Source: CAVVSD01 sp963837655 (GTDB lineage Bacteria > Actinomycetota > Thermoleophilia > Solirubrobacterales > Solirubrobacteraceae). Taken from it: a DNA stretch of 64,000 nt. Position 1 is the first letter of the stretch; each line of letters begins with the position of its first letter. Below, piece after piece: positions 7,268 to 16,456 of this stretch. Where the stretch lies: assembly GCA_963837655.1 (NCBI GenBank), contig CAWIOK010000021.1:612063-676062 (forward strand). Direction: 5' to 3'. Under the pieces are notes generated by a model. The model was not told the origin of the DNA, made no database searches, and was given only the letters and a program-made list of their open reading frames with translations. A program made the translations under genes and the position numbers.

Positions 7268-9361
7268 CTACGCGGCGACCGGCACCGGAGGGTGTGCATG
7301 CTCGCCCGCCACGACGCCCATCGTCTCCACGCCGACACCCGGCGGGATCTCGTTGTAGGCGCAGACCGCCACCTGCGGCAGCGCCTGCTCGCACAGGCGG
7401 CGCAGGTGGCGCCGCACGCGCGAGGAGCACAGCAGGACAGGCCGGCGGCCGCGCGTGAGCGCCTGCTCGGACTGCTCCGACAGGCCGGTCACGAGGCTCT
7501 GGGCCCGCTGCGGGTCCATCGCGAGGTACTCGCCGTCGGCTGTCGCGGCGATCGCATCGGAGACCTCCTGCTCGAGCGCCGGGTCGAGGACGATGACGCG
7601 CAGGCGCGACTCCTCGTCGAGGTGCGGCGCGACGATGGCCCTGGCGAGCGCCTGGCGCGCGTACTCGGCAAGCAGCGCCGGGTCGCGGGTGACGCGGGCG
7701 CGGTCGCCGACGGCCTCCACGATCGCGCCGAGGTCGCGGATCGACACGCCCTCGCGCAGCAGGGCCTGCAGGACGCGCTGGACCTCGCCGACGGAGAGCA
7801 GGTCGGGCACGACCTCGTCGACCACCGCGGCGTTGACCTCCTTGAGGCCGTCGAGCAGGCCGCGCACGTCCTGGCGCGTGAGCAGATCGGCGACGTGATG
7901 GCGGATGGTCTCCGTGAGGTGGGTGACGATGACCGACTCGGCGTCGACGACCGTGTAGCCGAGCGCCTCGGCCTCGGCGCGCCCCGCGTCGGCGATCCAC
8001 ACGGCGGGCAGCCCGAAGGCCGGCTCCGTGGTGGGGATGCCGCTGAGCTGGCCGACCGCGTCGCCCGGGTCGAGTGCGAGCTGGTGGCCGGCGAGGACCT
8101 TGCCGCGCGCGACGACCGTGCCGCGGACCTTCAGGACGTACTCGTGCGAGGCAAGGCCGACCTCGTCGTGGATGCGCACGGTCGGGATGACGGTGCCCAG
8201 CTCACCGGCGATCTGGCGGCGCACCGCGCTGACCCGGTTGAGCAGCGACCCGCCCGCCGACGCGTCGACGAGGTTCACGAGGCCGAAGCCGATCGCGAGC
8301 TCGAGCGGGTCGATCTGCAGGGCCTCGCGGGCCTGGTCTCCGGAGTTGACCGGAGCTGGCAGCGCTGCCTGCTGCTCATCCGCGGCTGCCTTGTCCGCGG
8401 CCTCCTGCTCATCGGTCTTGAGCATCCGCCCGACCATGATGAAGATGGCGCCGATGACGAGGAACGGCAGCTTGGGCAGGCCCGGCACGAGCGCGAAGGC
8501 GCAGATGACGACGCCCGCGACCATCGGGGCCTTGCGCTGCTTCATGAGCTGGCCCGCGACGTCGGAGCCGAGGTCGGCCTCAGACGCGCTGCGCGTGACG
8601 ATGATGCCCGCGGCGACGGAGATGAGCAGCGCGGGGATCTGAGCGGTCAGCCCGTCGCCGATCGTCAGGAGCGAGAAGTGCTGCGCGGCCTCGCCGATCG
8701 GCATCCCCTGCTGCATGACGCCGATGAGGATGCCGCCGACGAGGTTGATCGCCGTGATGATCATCGCTGCCATCACGTCGCCCTTGACGAACTTCGAGGC
8801 GCCGTCCATCGCACCGTAGAAGTCGGCCTCCTTGGCGATGTCGTCGCGGCGCTTGCGCGCCTCCTCCTCGGTGATCTGGCCCGCGTTGAGGTCAGCGTCG
8901 ATCGCCATCTGCTTGCCGGGCATGGCGTCGAGGGTGAAGCGCGCGCCGACCTCGGCGACGCGGCCGGCGCCGTTCGTGACGACGACGAAGTTGATGACGA
9001 TGAGGATGAGGAAGATGACCAGGCCGACGACGACGTTGCCGCCGACGACGAACTCGCCGAACGCCTTCACGACCTCCCCGGCGTTGCCCTCGAGCAGGAT
9101 GAGCCGCGTGACGCTGACGTTGATCGCCAGCCGGAACATCGTCGTGAGCAGCAGGAGCGCCGGGAACGACGAGAAGTCCAGCGCGCGCGGCAGGTAGAGG
9201 GTCGTGATGACGATCGCCAGCGCCACCGAGATGTTCAGCGTGATGAACAGGTCGAGCAGCATCGGCGGCAGCGGCACGACCAGCATCACGACGACCAGGA
9301 CCACGAGGCCGGCCGCGACGAGATCGGTGTACTTCATGACCTTCTTCAGGGCGCCGGTCAT
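7268..9361 (-). CDS. flhA: FlhA, flagellar export gate
   Basis: Large export-gate protein (697 aa). The N-terminal half has eight membrane segments and the FHIPEP signature region (FRLAINVSVTRLILLEGNAGEVVKAFG). The cytoplasmic loop ARFTLDAMPGKQMAIDADLNAG is typical. The C-terminal cytosolic domain binds chaperone-substrate complexes. The ATG start overlaps the flhB stop as ATGA. Length and motif content are normal. Confidence 0.97.
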   Translation of the reverse strand: MTGALKKVMKYTDLVAAGLVVLVVVMLVVPLPPMLLDLFITLNISVALAIVITTLYLPRALDFSSFPALLLLTTMFRLAINVSVTRLILLEGNAGEVVKAFGEFVVGGNVVVGLVIFLILIVINFVVVTNGAGRVAEVGARFTLDAMPGKQMAIDADLNAGQITEEEARKRRDDIAKEADFYGAMDGASKFVKGDVMAAMIITAINLVGGILIGVMQQGMPIGEAAQHFSLLTIGDGLTAQIPALLISVAAGIIVTRSASEADLGSDVAGQLMKQRKAPMVAGVVICAFALVPGLPKLPFLVIGAIFIMVGRMLKTDEQEAADKAAADEQQAALPAPVNSGDQAREALQIDPLELAIGFGLVNLVDASAGGSLLNRVSAVRRQIAGELGTVIPTVRIHDEVGLASHEYVLKVRGTVVARGKVLAGHQLALDPGDAVGQLSGIPTTEPAFGLPAVWIADAGRAEAEALGYTVVDAESVIVTHLTETIRHHVADLLTRQDVRGLLDGLKEVNAAVVDEVVPDLLSVGEVQRVLQALLREGVSIRDLGAIVEAVGDRARVTRDPALLAEYARQALARAIVAPHLDEESRLRVIVLDPALEQEVSDAIAATADGEYLAMDPQRAQSLVTGLSEQSEQALTRGRRPVLLCSSRVRRHLRRLCEQALPQVAVCAYNEIPPGVGVETMGVVAGEHAHPPVPVAA

Positions 9362-10425
9362 GCGGCCACTCTCCTGTTGGCAGTGCGGTAGACGAACGCC
9401 AGGACCTGCGCCACGGCGTGGAAGAACTCCTCGGGGATGGCCTGGTCGACCTCGACGGAGGCGTACAGGCCGCGGGCGAGCGGCGGGTTGGGCAGGATCG
9501 GGACGCCGTGCTCGCGGGCGATCTCACGGATCTTCAGCGCCGTGAGGTCCTGGCCCTTGGCCACGACCGTCGGCGCCAGCATCGCGTCGCCGTACTTGAG
9601 TGCGACGGAGAAGTGCGTCGGGTTGGTGACGATGACGTCCGCCCCCGGAACCGCGTCCATCATGCGCGCCCGCGACATCTGCATCGCGCGGCGGCGCTGG
9701 GCGGAGCGGACCTCGGCCGGCAGCGCCTGCCCCTTGCTCTCTTCGCGGATCTCCTGCTTGTCCATGCGCAGTGACTTGTCGAGCTTGTGCTTCTGCCAGA
9801 CGTAGTCGGCCGCGCCGATCAACAGGTACGCGAACGCGGCGCGTTTGGCGATGCCCATGACGGTGGCCGCCAGCTGCGCCCCGAGCTCCTCGGGGCCGAT
9901 GCCCACCAGCGCGCCCATCTGGGGGATCGCCGGGATGAGCGCGGCGGCCACGATGACGCCCACGATCAGGACCTTCGTCACCGACTTCGCGCCCTCCACG
10001 AGGGCGTTGGGGCCGAAGATCTGCTTGAAGCCGGAGGCGGGGTTGAGCTTCTTGAACTCGGGCTTGATCGCCCCGGGCGTGATCCGGAAGCGGACCTGGG
10101 CGACGTTCACGACGATGCCGGCGAGGCAGCAGGCGAAGGCGACCGGCGCGACCGACATGCCGATCTCCTTGGCCACGTCGAGGATGACGGAGCCGATGGA
10201 GGCGCGCTGCACGACGTCCGGCGCGACCGCGCCGAGCGTGAGCATGTCGTGCATCGCGTCCTTGCAGTGGGCGACGATGCTCGCGCCGGTCGCGGCGAGC
10301 GTGAAGAGCCCGGCGAGCAGGACGACCGCGCCGTTGAGGTCGGCGGACTTCGCGACCTGCCCCTTCTTGCGCGCTTCCTCGCGCTTCTTGGGTGTTGCCT
10401 TCTCGGTCTTGTCGGAGGCCGACAT
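9358..10425 (-). CDS. flhB: FlhB, export substrate-specificity switch
   Basis: Protein of 355 aa: a basic N terminus (DKTEKATPKKREEARKKGQV), four membrane segments, and a cytosolic domain with the autocleavage motif NPTH at about residues 268-271 (VIVTNPTHFSVALKY). Start at 10425, 2 nt behind the fliR stop. It switches export from rod/hook to filament substrates together with FliK. A separate FlhB C-domain homologue is encoded at 41077-41328. Confidence 0.97.
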   Translation of the reverse strand: MSASDKTEKATPKKREEARKKGQVAKSADLNGAVVLLAGLFTLAATGASIVAHCKDAMHDMLTLGAVAPDVVQRASIGSVILDVAKEIGMSVAPVAFACCLAGIVVNVAQVRFRITPGAIKPEFKKLNPASGFKQIFGPNALVEGAKSVTKVLIVGVIVAAALIPAIPQMGALVGIGPEELGAQLAATVMGIAKRAAFAYLLIGAADYVWQKHKLDKSLRMDKQEIREESKGQALPAEVRSAQRRRAMQMSRARMMDAVPGADVIVTNPTHFSVALKYGDAMLAPTVVAKGQDLTALKIREIAREHGVPILPNPPLARGLYASVEVDQAIPEEFFHAVAQVLAFVYRTANRRVAA

Positions 10426-10427
10426 GA

Positions 10428-11213
10428 CTAGGCGACCCGCAGCGTCTGGAGGGCCTGGAAGACGGACTGCTGCAGCTCGGCCGCGATCCAGCCGCCGACG
10501 AACGGCATCGTCACGCCCATGAGCAGCAGCCCGATGGTGACCTTGGCCGGGAAGCCGACGGCGAAGACGTTGAGCTGCGGCACGACGCGCGAGACGACGC
10601 CGAAGGCCGCATCGGTGAGGATGAGGGCCAGGACGATCGGCCCGGCGACCTGGATCGCGCTCAGGAAGATCGTCGAGAAGGCGTGCGCGGCGCCGGCGAC
10701 GAGCGCGCCGATCGAGGGCGTCTGGTCGACGCCGATGACGTCGTACGTGCGCGCCAGGCCCTGGATGACCCAGGTGTCGCCCCCGATCGCGATGAAGATC
10801 ATGAGCCCGATCAGGCCGTACATCCGGGCGAGGACGGCGTTCTGGTTGCCGGTGATCGGGTCGACGAGGCCGCCGAAGGAGAAGCCGATGAGCGTGTCCA
10901 GGAACGACCCGGCGACCTCGAGGGCGGCGAACATCGCGGCGAGCGTGTAGGCGTAGGCCGCGCCGACGAGGATCTCCTTGCCGATGAGGCCGGCGAGGCC
11001 CCACGGGTCGGTCGGCAGGTGCGCGCTCTGCACGACGACGGGCGTGAGCCCGATGGCGAGCGCGACGGCCACGATCCCGCGCACCCGCGGGGGGATCGAC
11101 TTGCTCGAGAACAGCGGAGCGAGCACGAAGAGCGGCGAGACGCGGGCCAGGACGGCGAAGAAGCCGACGACCTGCTGCTCGCCGAACTGGGCGATGAGCT
11201 GCTGGAGCGTCAC
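10428..11213 (-). CDS. fliR: FliR, flagellar export gate
   Basis: Integral membrane protein of 261 aa with about six hydrophobic segments (FFAVLARVSPLFVLAPLF; VRGIVAVALAIGLTPVV; IQVAGPIVLALILTDAAFGVVSRVVPQLNVFAVGFPAKV). The last block is diagnostic for FliR. It forms the export core with FliP and FliQ and lies directly behind fliQ. Confidence 0.95.
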   Translation of the reverse strand: MTLQQLIAQFGEQQVVGFFAVLARVSPLFVLAPLFSSKSIPPRVRGIVAVALAIGLTPVVVQSAHLPTDPWGLAGLIGKEILVGAAYAYTLAAMFAALEVAGSFLDTLIGFSFGGLVDPITGNQNAVLARMYGLIGLMIFIAIGGDTWVIQGLARTYDVIGVDQTPSIGALVAGAAHAFSTIFLSAIQVAGPIVLALILTDAAFGVVSRVVPQLNVFAVGFPAKVTIGLLLMGVTMPFVGGWIAAELQQSVFQALQTLRVA

Positions 11214-11218
11214 CCGCG

Positions 11219-11488
11219 TCAGCCGATGAGGTTGGGGATCGACGCCCAGAGATCCCTGGTGTAGCTCAGGAGCTGATCGAGCATCCAGGGTCCGCCGACG
11301 ACCATGACGACGACCGTCGCGAGGATCTTCGGGATGAAGGTGAGCGTCTGCTCCTGGATCTGCGTGACGGCCTGGAAGACGCTGATGATCAGGCCGACCG
11401 CAAGGCCGACGAGCAGCAGCGGCAGCGCGATCTTGAGGGCCAGCTCCATCGCCGCGACGGCGAGGCTGATGACGAGATCGGAGTCCAT
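11219..11488 (-). CDS. fliQ: FliQ, flagellar export gate
   Basis: 89-aa protein with two membrane helices and the FliQ signature VGLAVGLIISVFQAVTQIQEQTLTFIPKI. Length is normal. Start ATG at 11488, 1 nt from the fliP stop. Subunit of the FliP5-Q4-R1 core. Confidence 0.96.
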   Translation of the reverse strand: MDSDLVISLAVAAMELALKIALPLLLVGLAVGLIISVFQAVTQIQEQTLTFIPKILATVVVMVVGGPWMLDQLLSYTRDLWASIPNLIG

Positions 11489-11489
11489 G

Positions 11490-12140
11490 TCAGTGGAAGC
11501 TCCGGACGAGCGAGGACAGGACGAGGTTCCAGCCGTCCACCAACACGAACAGCAGGATCTTGAACGGCAGCGAGATGAAGACCGGTGGCAGCATCATCAT
11601 CCCCAGCGACATGAGCGTCGAGCTCACGACGAGGTCGATGACGAGGAACGGCAGGAAGATCAGGAACCCGATCTGGAAGGCCGTCTTGAGCTCGGAGATG
11701 ATGAACGCCGGGATCAGGACGTAGGTCGGGACGTCGGCGCGCGTCTTGGGCCGGTCGATCTTCGCGAGCTTCACGAACAGCGCGAGGTCGCGGTCGCTCG
11801 TCTGCTTGAACATGAACTCGCGGACCGGCTTCTCCGCGCGCTTGATCGCCTGCTCCTGGTTGATCGTGCCGGCCCGCAGCGGCTTCACGGCGTCGTGGTT
11901 GACCGCCTTGATCGTGGGCATCATCACGAAGATCGTCAGGAACAGGGCGATGCCGACCAGCACCTGGTTCGGCGGCGCGGTGGGCGTGCCGAGGCCGGTG
12001 CGGATGAAGCCGAGGACGATGAGGATCCGGGTGAACCCCGTGATCGTGAACAGCGCGGCCGGTACCAGCGTGATGCCGCCGAGGAGCAGGAGGAGCTGGA
12101 CGGCGTTGGAGCCGTCGACCTGCGTCGCCTGCGCGATCAC
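11490..12140 (-). CDS. fliP: FliP, flagellar export gate
   Basis: 216-aa membrane protein. The blocks GFTRILIVLGFIRTGLGTPTAPPNQVLVGIALFLT and FLPFLVIDLVVSSTLMSLGMMMLPPVFISLPFKILLFVLVDGW are diagnostic. The periplasmic N-terminal part and cleavable signal seen in enteric FliP are missing, so the protein is short at the front. The GTG start overlaps the fliO stop as GTGA. Confidence 0.96.
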   Translation of the reverse strand: MIAQATQVDGSNAVQLLLLLGGITLVPAALFTITGFTRILIVLGFIRTGLGTPTAPPNQVLVGIALFLTIFVMMPTIKAVNHDAVKPLRAGTINQEQAIKRAEKPVREFMFKQTSDRDLALFVKLAKIDRPKTRADVPTYVLIPAFIISELKTAFQIGFLIFLPFLVIDLVVSSTLMSLGMMMLPPVFISLPFKILLFVLVDGWNLVLSSLVRSFH

Positions 12141-12736
12141 GCGCGCACCGTGGCCTGGCGGATGCGCTCCAGCGCCTCGCCGATCGTCATCTTGCGCAGG
12201 CCCTTCTTCGGCGACGACGCGCGCACGCTGCCTGCGGGTCCATCGGGATCGTTCGGCTCGTCGGCGGCGTCGTCGTCGTCCTCGGGGAGCAGGCCCGCGG
12301 CGCGCGCCTCCTCGTCGGTGTAGGTGCGGATCGGCGTGACGGCGTGATCGGCGACGCCCACCAGATGCAGCTCGTTGCCGACGCGCACGAGGTGCAGCGA
12401 CCGGTTGGGGCCCAGCGGCACGGTGGCCGTGGCCTGCAGGCCGTTGCCGACGGTGCGCTCCTCACGGCCGGCCTTGACCTGCTTGAGGACCCAGTAGAGC
12501 CCGTAGATGACGGCCACGACGACGGCGAGACCGACGAACGTGCGCACCATGTTGCCGCCGCCTCCGCCGGTCGCCGCGGTGGCGCCGTCGGCGTTCGTGG
12601 CAGGCAGGTCCAGCTTGGTGTTCTCGCCGTAGTCCGACGACGTGGTGGAGGTCGCCGCGAGGACTGCCGACGGAGCGGCGAGCAGGCATGCGGTGACCGC
12701 CGCGATGGCGGCAGCGTGGAAGCGCGAGAGGCTCAT
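12137..12736 (-). CDS. fliO: FliO, flagellar export assembly factor
   Basis: About 199 aa. It has an N-terminal signal peptide (HAAAIAAVTACLLAAPSAVLA), an external linker, a membrane helix (about residues 63-83, TFVGLAVVVAVIYGLYWVLKQVK), and a FliO cytoplasmic domain with VPLGPNRSLHLVRVGNELHLVGVADHAVTPI. The acidic C-terminal tail is lineage-specific. The ATG at 12736 has no clear ribosome site; an in-frame GTG at 12772 lies too close to the promoter. First gene of the export operon. Confidence 0.9.
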   Translation of the reverse strand: MSLSRFHAAAIAAVTACLLAAPSAVLAATSTTSSDYGENTKLDLPATNADGATAATGGGGGNMVRTFVGLAVVVAVIYGLYWVLKQVKAGREERTVGNGLQATATVPLGPNRSLHLVRVGNELHLVGVADHAVTPIRTYTDEEARAAGLLPEDDDDAADEPNDPDGPAGSVRASSPKKGLRKMTIGEALERIRQATVRA

Positions 12737-12776
12737 GTGAGGGGAGTGACTCGATGAGGGAGGCGAGTCCACCCCG

Positions 12777-12803
12777 TAGTCGGACGCCCTCCGCGCGACT
12801 TGA
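12777..12803 (-). promoter_or_regulatory. Sigma-28-like promoter of the fliO export operon
   Basis: Minus strand: TCAA at 12803-12800, 16 nt spacer, CCGACTA at 12783-12777. The -10 box is identical to that of flagellin 1. It is about 40 nt upstream of the fliO ATG and drives fliO through the GT2 gene. Confidence 0.65.
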
Positions 12804-12825
12804 GGCCACCGACGGCGACCGCTCC

Positions 12826-12853
12826 TCATGGCACGTTCCGGCCTGACCGATGA
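12826..12853 (+). promoter_or_regulatory. Possible sigma-28-like promoter of the EAL-HDOD gene
   Basis: TCAT at 12826-12829, 17 nt spacer, CCGATGA at 12847-12853. The -35 is one base off the consensus. The predicted RNA start falls near GTG 12861/ATG 12864, which would give an almost leaderless mRNA. It is weaker than the other sites. Confidence 0.35.
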
Positions 12854-12863
12854 GGATGGTGTG

Positions 12864-14042
12864 ATGGTCGCGGAGGGTTCTCTCACGCTCGTGGCGCGGC
12901 AGCCGATCCTGGAGGTCTCGGGTCGTGTGCACGCCCACGAGCTGCTGTTCCGAGGTGAGGGCGCAGCGCTCACCGGTGGCGGCGAGCGCGCGACCGCGTC
13001 GGTCCTCGTGTCCACCTTCCTCGACGGCAGGCTCGACGAGGTCACGGCCGGCAAGCCGGTGTGGGTGAACGTCAGCCGCGAGTTCCTGCTCGCCGTCGAC
13101 CCGCTCCCCTTCCCGCCCGATCGCGTCGTGCTCGAGCTGCTCGAGGACCAGCACATCGACCACCGTCTGCTCGATCGCCTCTCGGCCCTGCGCCTGCAGG
13201 GCTACGACATCGCTCTCGACGACTTCGCCTGGCACCCCGGGGCGGAGCGGCTGTTCGACCTCGCCACGCACGTGAAGCTCGACGTGCGGGCGCTCGGCCT
13301 CGACGGGTTCGCCGAGCACGTGCGGATGCTGGCCGGGCGCGACCTCGTGATCCTGGCCGAGAAGGTCGAGACCGAGGCGGAGGCGGAGGCAACGGTCGCG
13401 CTGGGCGCGAGCCTGCTGCAGGGCTTCTACTTCGCGCGTCCCGAGGCCGTGCCCGGGCGGACGCTCTCCGGTCCGCGCGCGGCCGCCGTCCGCAGCGCGG
13501 TGAGCCTGTGCGCCAGCGCGGACTTCGACGAGGTCGAGCGGGCGCTGCGCAGCGATCCCGCGCTCAGCGTGCGCGTTCTGCGCTTCCTGAACTCGGCCGC
13601 CGGGCCGACCTCGCACGAGGTCAGCTCGATCCGCCAGGCGCTCGTTCTCGTCGGCCCGCGCACCGTGGCCCAGTGGGCCGCGACGATCCTGCTCTCCGAC
13701 CTCGCCGAGCACCGCCGCGCCACGCTGGCCGCCGCGCTGCTGCGGGCGTCGCTGTGCGAGCAGCTGGCCGCGCCGGCCCGCGAGGAGGGCTTCGTCGTCG
13801 GGATGCTCTCCGCGCTGGAGAGCCTGCTCGGCGTCCCCGCCGGCGACATCCTCGGCGACCTCCCGATCGCCGTGGGCGTCCGAGAGGCGGTCCTCGACCG
13901 CACGGGACCGCTGGGCGCGGTGCTGTCGACGGCCATGCGGATCGGCGAGGGCACGGGCGCGCAGACGCCGGCGGAGGCCGCCGCGCTGCGCACCGCGCTC
14001 CTCTGGGCCGACAGGTCGCTGCCACCCCGCGAGTCCGTCTAG
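12864..14042 (+). CDS. EAL-HDOD protein (YuxH-like)
   Basis: About 392 aa. The N-terminal EAL fold (residues 5-195) is degenerate: EAL reads ELL, DDFGTG reads DDFAWHP, while LELLEDQ, VKLD, EKVETE and LLQGFYFARP remain. The C-terminal HDOD domain (about 205-390) has RVLRFLNSAAG and SIRQALVLVGPRTVAQWA. Such proteins often bind c-di-GMP or partners rather than cleave it. The gene lies between two flagellar operons and may link motility to c-di-GMP. The start at 12864 is favoured over 12828 by the candidate promoter; both are in frame. Confidence 0.8.
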   Translation: MVAEGSLTLVARQPILEVSGRVHAHELLFRGEGAALTGGGERATASVLVSTFLDGRLDEVTAGKPVWVNVSREFLLAVDPLPFPPDRVVLELLEDQHIDHRLLDRLSALRLQGYDIALDDFAWHPGAERLFDLATHVKLDVRALGLDGFAEHVRMLAGRDLVILAEKVETEAEAEATVALGASLLQGFYFARPEAVPGRTLSGPRAAAVRSAVSLCASADFDEVERALRSDPALSVRVLRFLNSAAGPTSHEVSSIRQALVLVGPRTVAQWAATILLSDLAEHRRATLAAALLRASLCEQLAAPAREEGFVVGMLSALESLLGVPAGDILGDLPIAVGVREAVLDRTGPLGAVLSTAMRIGEGTGAQTPAEAAALRTALLWADRSLPPRESV

Positions 14043-14043
14043 G

Positions 14044-14349
14044 TCAGGCGTCGCGCGGGGGGCGGATGATCTCGGTCACCCGCAGGCCGAACTCCTCGTC
14101 CACCACGATGACCTCGCCGCGGGCGATGGGCCGCCCGTTCACGAGGAGGTCGACGGGCTGATCGGCCGCGCGGTCGAGCGTGACGATCGACCCCGGGGCG
14201 AGCGCGAGCGCGCCGCCCAGGGTCATGTTCGTCCGGCCGATCTCCACGGCGACCTCGACCGAGACCGACTCGAGACGCTCGAGGTCGCCCGCGGCGGCCG
14301 GCCCCTCGGGGTTCTCCTGCAGGCTCGGGAGCTCGATCTCGTCGCTCAT
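14044..14349 (-). CDS. fliN: FliN, flagellar switch C-ring protein
   Basis: 101-aa protein consisting of a single SpoA/FliN domain: LESVSVEVAVEIGRTNMTLGGALALAPGSIVTLDRAADQPVDLLVNGRPIARGEVIVVDEEFGLRVTEI. It is separate from FliY (16855-17703), so this organism has both. It is the last gene of the motA-motB-fliL-fliN unit and convergent with the EAL-HDOD gene (2 bp apart). Confidence 0.92.
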   Translation of the reverse strand: MSDEIELPSLQENPEGPAAAGDLERLESVSVEVAVEIGRTNMTLGGALALAPGSIVTLDRAADQPVDLLVNGRPIARGEVIVVDEEFGLRVTEIIRPPRDA

Positions 14350-14371
14350 GGGTTGCACGGTATCCAGGCTC

Positions 14372-14822
14372 CTACTGGACCGCGACGTCGGTGAAGAGCA
14401 CCTCGTGCACCTTCACGTCGGTCGTCTTGTCGATCCGCTTGGCGATCTTCTCCTCGAGCTCGTTGCGGTGCTTGGCACTGGTGAGGTCGTCGGCCGTCGC
14501 GTCGGTGAGGGCGTCGGTGACGATCGCGCGGACGAGCGGCTCCTGCACGAGGGCGCCGTAGCCCTCGGGAGGCTTGGCGGCGGCGTGCTCGCCGCCGCCG
14601 GCGCGCCGCCGACACGAACCCGTGGTCGAAGACCAGGGCGACGCTGAGCTTGCCGAAGCGGCCGTCGGAGAGGTTGACGAGGAAGTCCTTGGGCAGGACG
14701 TAGACCTCGCCCGCCACCTTCGGCACGGGCTCGGAGGTCTTGGGCTTGGCGAGCACGAACTTGTACGCGCCACCTCCCACCAGCAGCAGCACTGGCAGGA
14801 GGATCTTCAACTTGGACATCAT
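14372..14822 (-). pseudogene. fliL: FliL, frameshifted
   Basis: Basal-body-associated stator partner. The N-terminal part (MMSKLKILLPVLLLVGGGAYKF membrane anchor, then VYVLPKDFLVNLSDGRFGKLSVALVFDHGFVSA) is in one frame. The C-terminal part (GEHAAAKPPEGYGALVQEP through LEEKIAKRIDKTTDVKVHEVLFTDVAVQ) is in the next. The shift falls in a GC repeat near 14590-14615, and a 1-nt change would restore about 149 aa. The ATG start overlaps the motB stop. It may be a sequencing slip in a GGC repeat or a true mutation; the flanking operon is intact. Confidence 0.8.
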
Positions 14823-15637
14823 GGTGTCGTGGACTCCGTTCCGGTGACCTCCTGCCTCCTTGGCAGGAGCAGTTCGACGCGCCGGTTCTGGGCGCGCCCC
14901 TCGGGCGTCGCGTTCGTCGCGACGGAATCGAGACTGGATCGCCCGGATGCCTCCATCCGGGCGGCGGCGACGTGGTTGCGCTGGAGCGCGCGCACGACGG
15001 CCGAAGCTCGTGCCGCCGACAGCTCCCAGTTCGTCGGGAAGGGGCTGCCGCCGGTGGGGACCGTGTCCGTGTGGCCGACCACGCGGACGTAGTGGTTGTC
15101 TGAGCGCAGCAGGCCCGCGACCTTGGCCAGGATCGGCGCCGACGCCGGCTTCAGCGACGCGGCGCCCGAGTCGAAGAACGGGCCGTCCGTGTTCAGGCGG
15201 ATGCTCAGCCCGTCGGGCGTGATGCTCGTGCTGATCGTCTTGTCGAGGCCGTTGGCGCTCGCGTAGGCGTCGACCTGCTGCTTGAGGCGCTCGAGCTCCT
15301 GCTCTTCGTCCTTCGCCGCCTGCGCGCGCTGCGCGGGGGTGCCGCCCTGGGCCTCCTTCATGGCCTCCGCCAGGGAGGTGTTCAGCGGCTTGGACTGCAG
15401 CGTCTCGGTGTCCGTCTCGCCGCCGGTCTCCTTGATCGCGTGACCGCCGGTGATGACCGGGCTGGAGAGCGCCTTGCTGACCGACTCGGCGACGACCAGG
15501 GTCTTGGAGACGTTGGCCGACGACATCGCCCACAGCACGATGAAGACCGCCACGAGCAGGACCATCATGTCCGCGAACGTCACCAGCCAGCGCTCGTCGG
15601 GATGCTCCTCGTGATGCTGCTTCTTGTGGCGGGCCAT
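14819..15637 (-). CDS. motB: MotB, flagellar stator
   Basis: 272 aa. Short cytoplasmic basic N terminus, then one membrane helix with the proton-carrying aspartate in the motif RWLVTFADMMVLLVAVFIVLW. The periplasmic OmpA-like peptidoglycan-binding domain is at about residues 140-260 (RVVGHTDTVPTGGSPFPTNWELSAARA). With MotA it forms the torque unit. It starts 6 nt behind motA. Ion type (proton versus sodium) cannot be fixed by eye. Confidence 0.96.
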   Translation of the reverse strand: MARHKKQHHEEHPDERWLVTFADMMVLLVAVFIVLWAMSSANVSKTLVVAESVSKALSSPVITGGHAIKETGGETDTETLQSKPLNTSLAEAMKEAQGGTPAQRAQAAKDEEQELERLKQQVDAYASANGLDKTISTSITPDGLSIRLNTDGPFFDSGAASLKPASAPILAKVAGLLRSDNHYVRVVGHTDTVPTGGSPFPTNWELSAARASAVVRALQRNHVAAARMEASGRSSLDSVATNATPEGRAQNRRVELLLPRRQEVTGTESTTP

Positions 15638-15643
15638 CGTCGG

Positions 15644-16456
15644 CTACGCGGCCTGCGCCTCGGGCACGGCCTGGAGGTTCGGGGCACCAGGCCCAGCGGC
15701 GGCCTCACGGTCCGCGGGCGGCAGGAAGCCGAGCAGGCGCTCGCTCACGACACGGGGGTTCTCGCCGGCCTGGATGGCGAGGATGCCCTCGATGACGAGC
15801 GTCCGGTTGAGGACCTCGGTCTGCGTGAGGGCGGCCAGGCGGCCGGCCGTGGGCAGGAAGATCACGTTCGCCGAGCCCACGCCGTAGAGCGTCGCCATGA
15901 AGGCGCCGGCGATGGCGGGGCCGAGCAGCTCCGGGGTCTGCAGGAGCTGCATGACGTGCAGGAGGCCCATGACGGTGCCGAGCACCCCGATCGTCGGGGC
16001 GTAGCCGCCGGCGTCCTTGAAGAGCTTCTGGCCGATGCGGTGACGCGCCTCCATCGACTCGATCTCGACCTCGAGGACCTCGCGGACGAGGTCGGGGTCG
16101 GTCCCGTCGACGGTGAGCTGCAGGCCCTTCTTCGTGAAGGCGTCGTCGACCTCCGCGATCGCGGGCTCGAGCGCGAGCAGGCCCTCCTTGCGGGCCTTCT
16201 CGGCGAAGCCGACGAGCTCGCGCACGGTCTGCGCGTGATCCGGGAACTCGGGCGTCATCGCCTTCTTGTAGAGCGTCGGCATGAGCTTCATGACCTCCAT
16301 GCCGGAGGTGGCGATGCTCACGCCGGCGATGCCGCCGAAGATGACGAGGATCGCGGGGACGTTCAGAAGGCCGCCCAGCGGGGTGCCCTCGATGGAGGCG
16401 CCGGCGAGGATGCCGACGATGCAGACGACGATGCCGATGGGGGTGGAGGCCTTCAT
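15644..16456 (-). CDS. motA: MotA, flagellar stator
   Basis: 270 aa with four membrane segments (GIVVCIVGILAGASIEG; PAILVIFGGIAGVSIATSG; APTIGVLGTVMGLLHVMQLL; AGAFMATLYGVGSANVIFLP). The cytoplasmic loop contains charged residues that contact FliG. It is the first gene of the stator operon; the ATG at 16456 overlaps a 15-nt palindrome, and a sigma-28-like promoter lies directly upstream. Confidence 0.96.
   Translation of the reverse strand: MKASTPIGIVVCIVGILAGASIEGTPLGGLLNVPAILVIFGGIAGVSIATSGMEVMKLMPTLYKKAMTPEFPDHAQTVRELVGFAEKARKEGLLALEPAIAEVDDAFTKKGLQLTVDGTDPDLVREVLEVEIESMEARHRIGQKLFKDAGGYAPTIGVLGTVMGLLHVMQLLQTPELLGPAIAGAFMATLYGVGSANVIFLPTAGRLAALTQTEVLNRTLVIEGILAIQAGENPRVVSERLLGFLPPADREAAAGPGAPNLQAVPEAQAA

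Noticed and set aside
5501..9391. A 1296-aa open frame on the plus strand across flhF and flhA
   Set aside because: It is rich in R, D, G and H with no domain, and mirrors the coding strand of real genes. It is a shadow frame caused by high GC.
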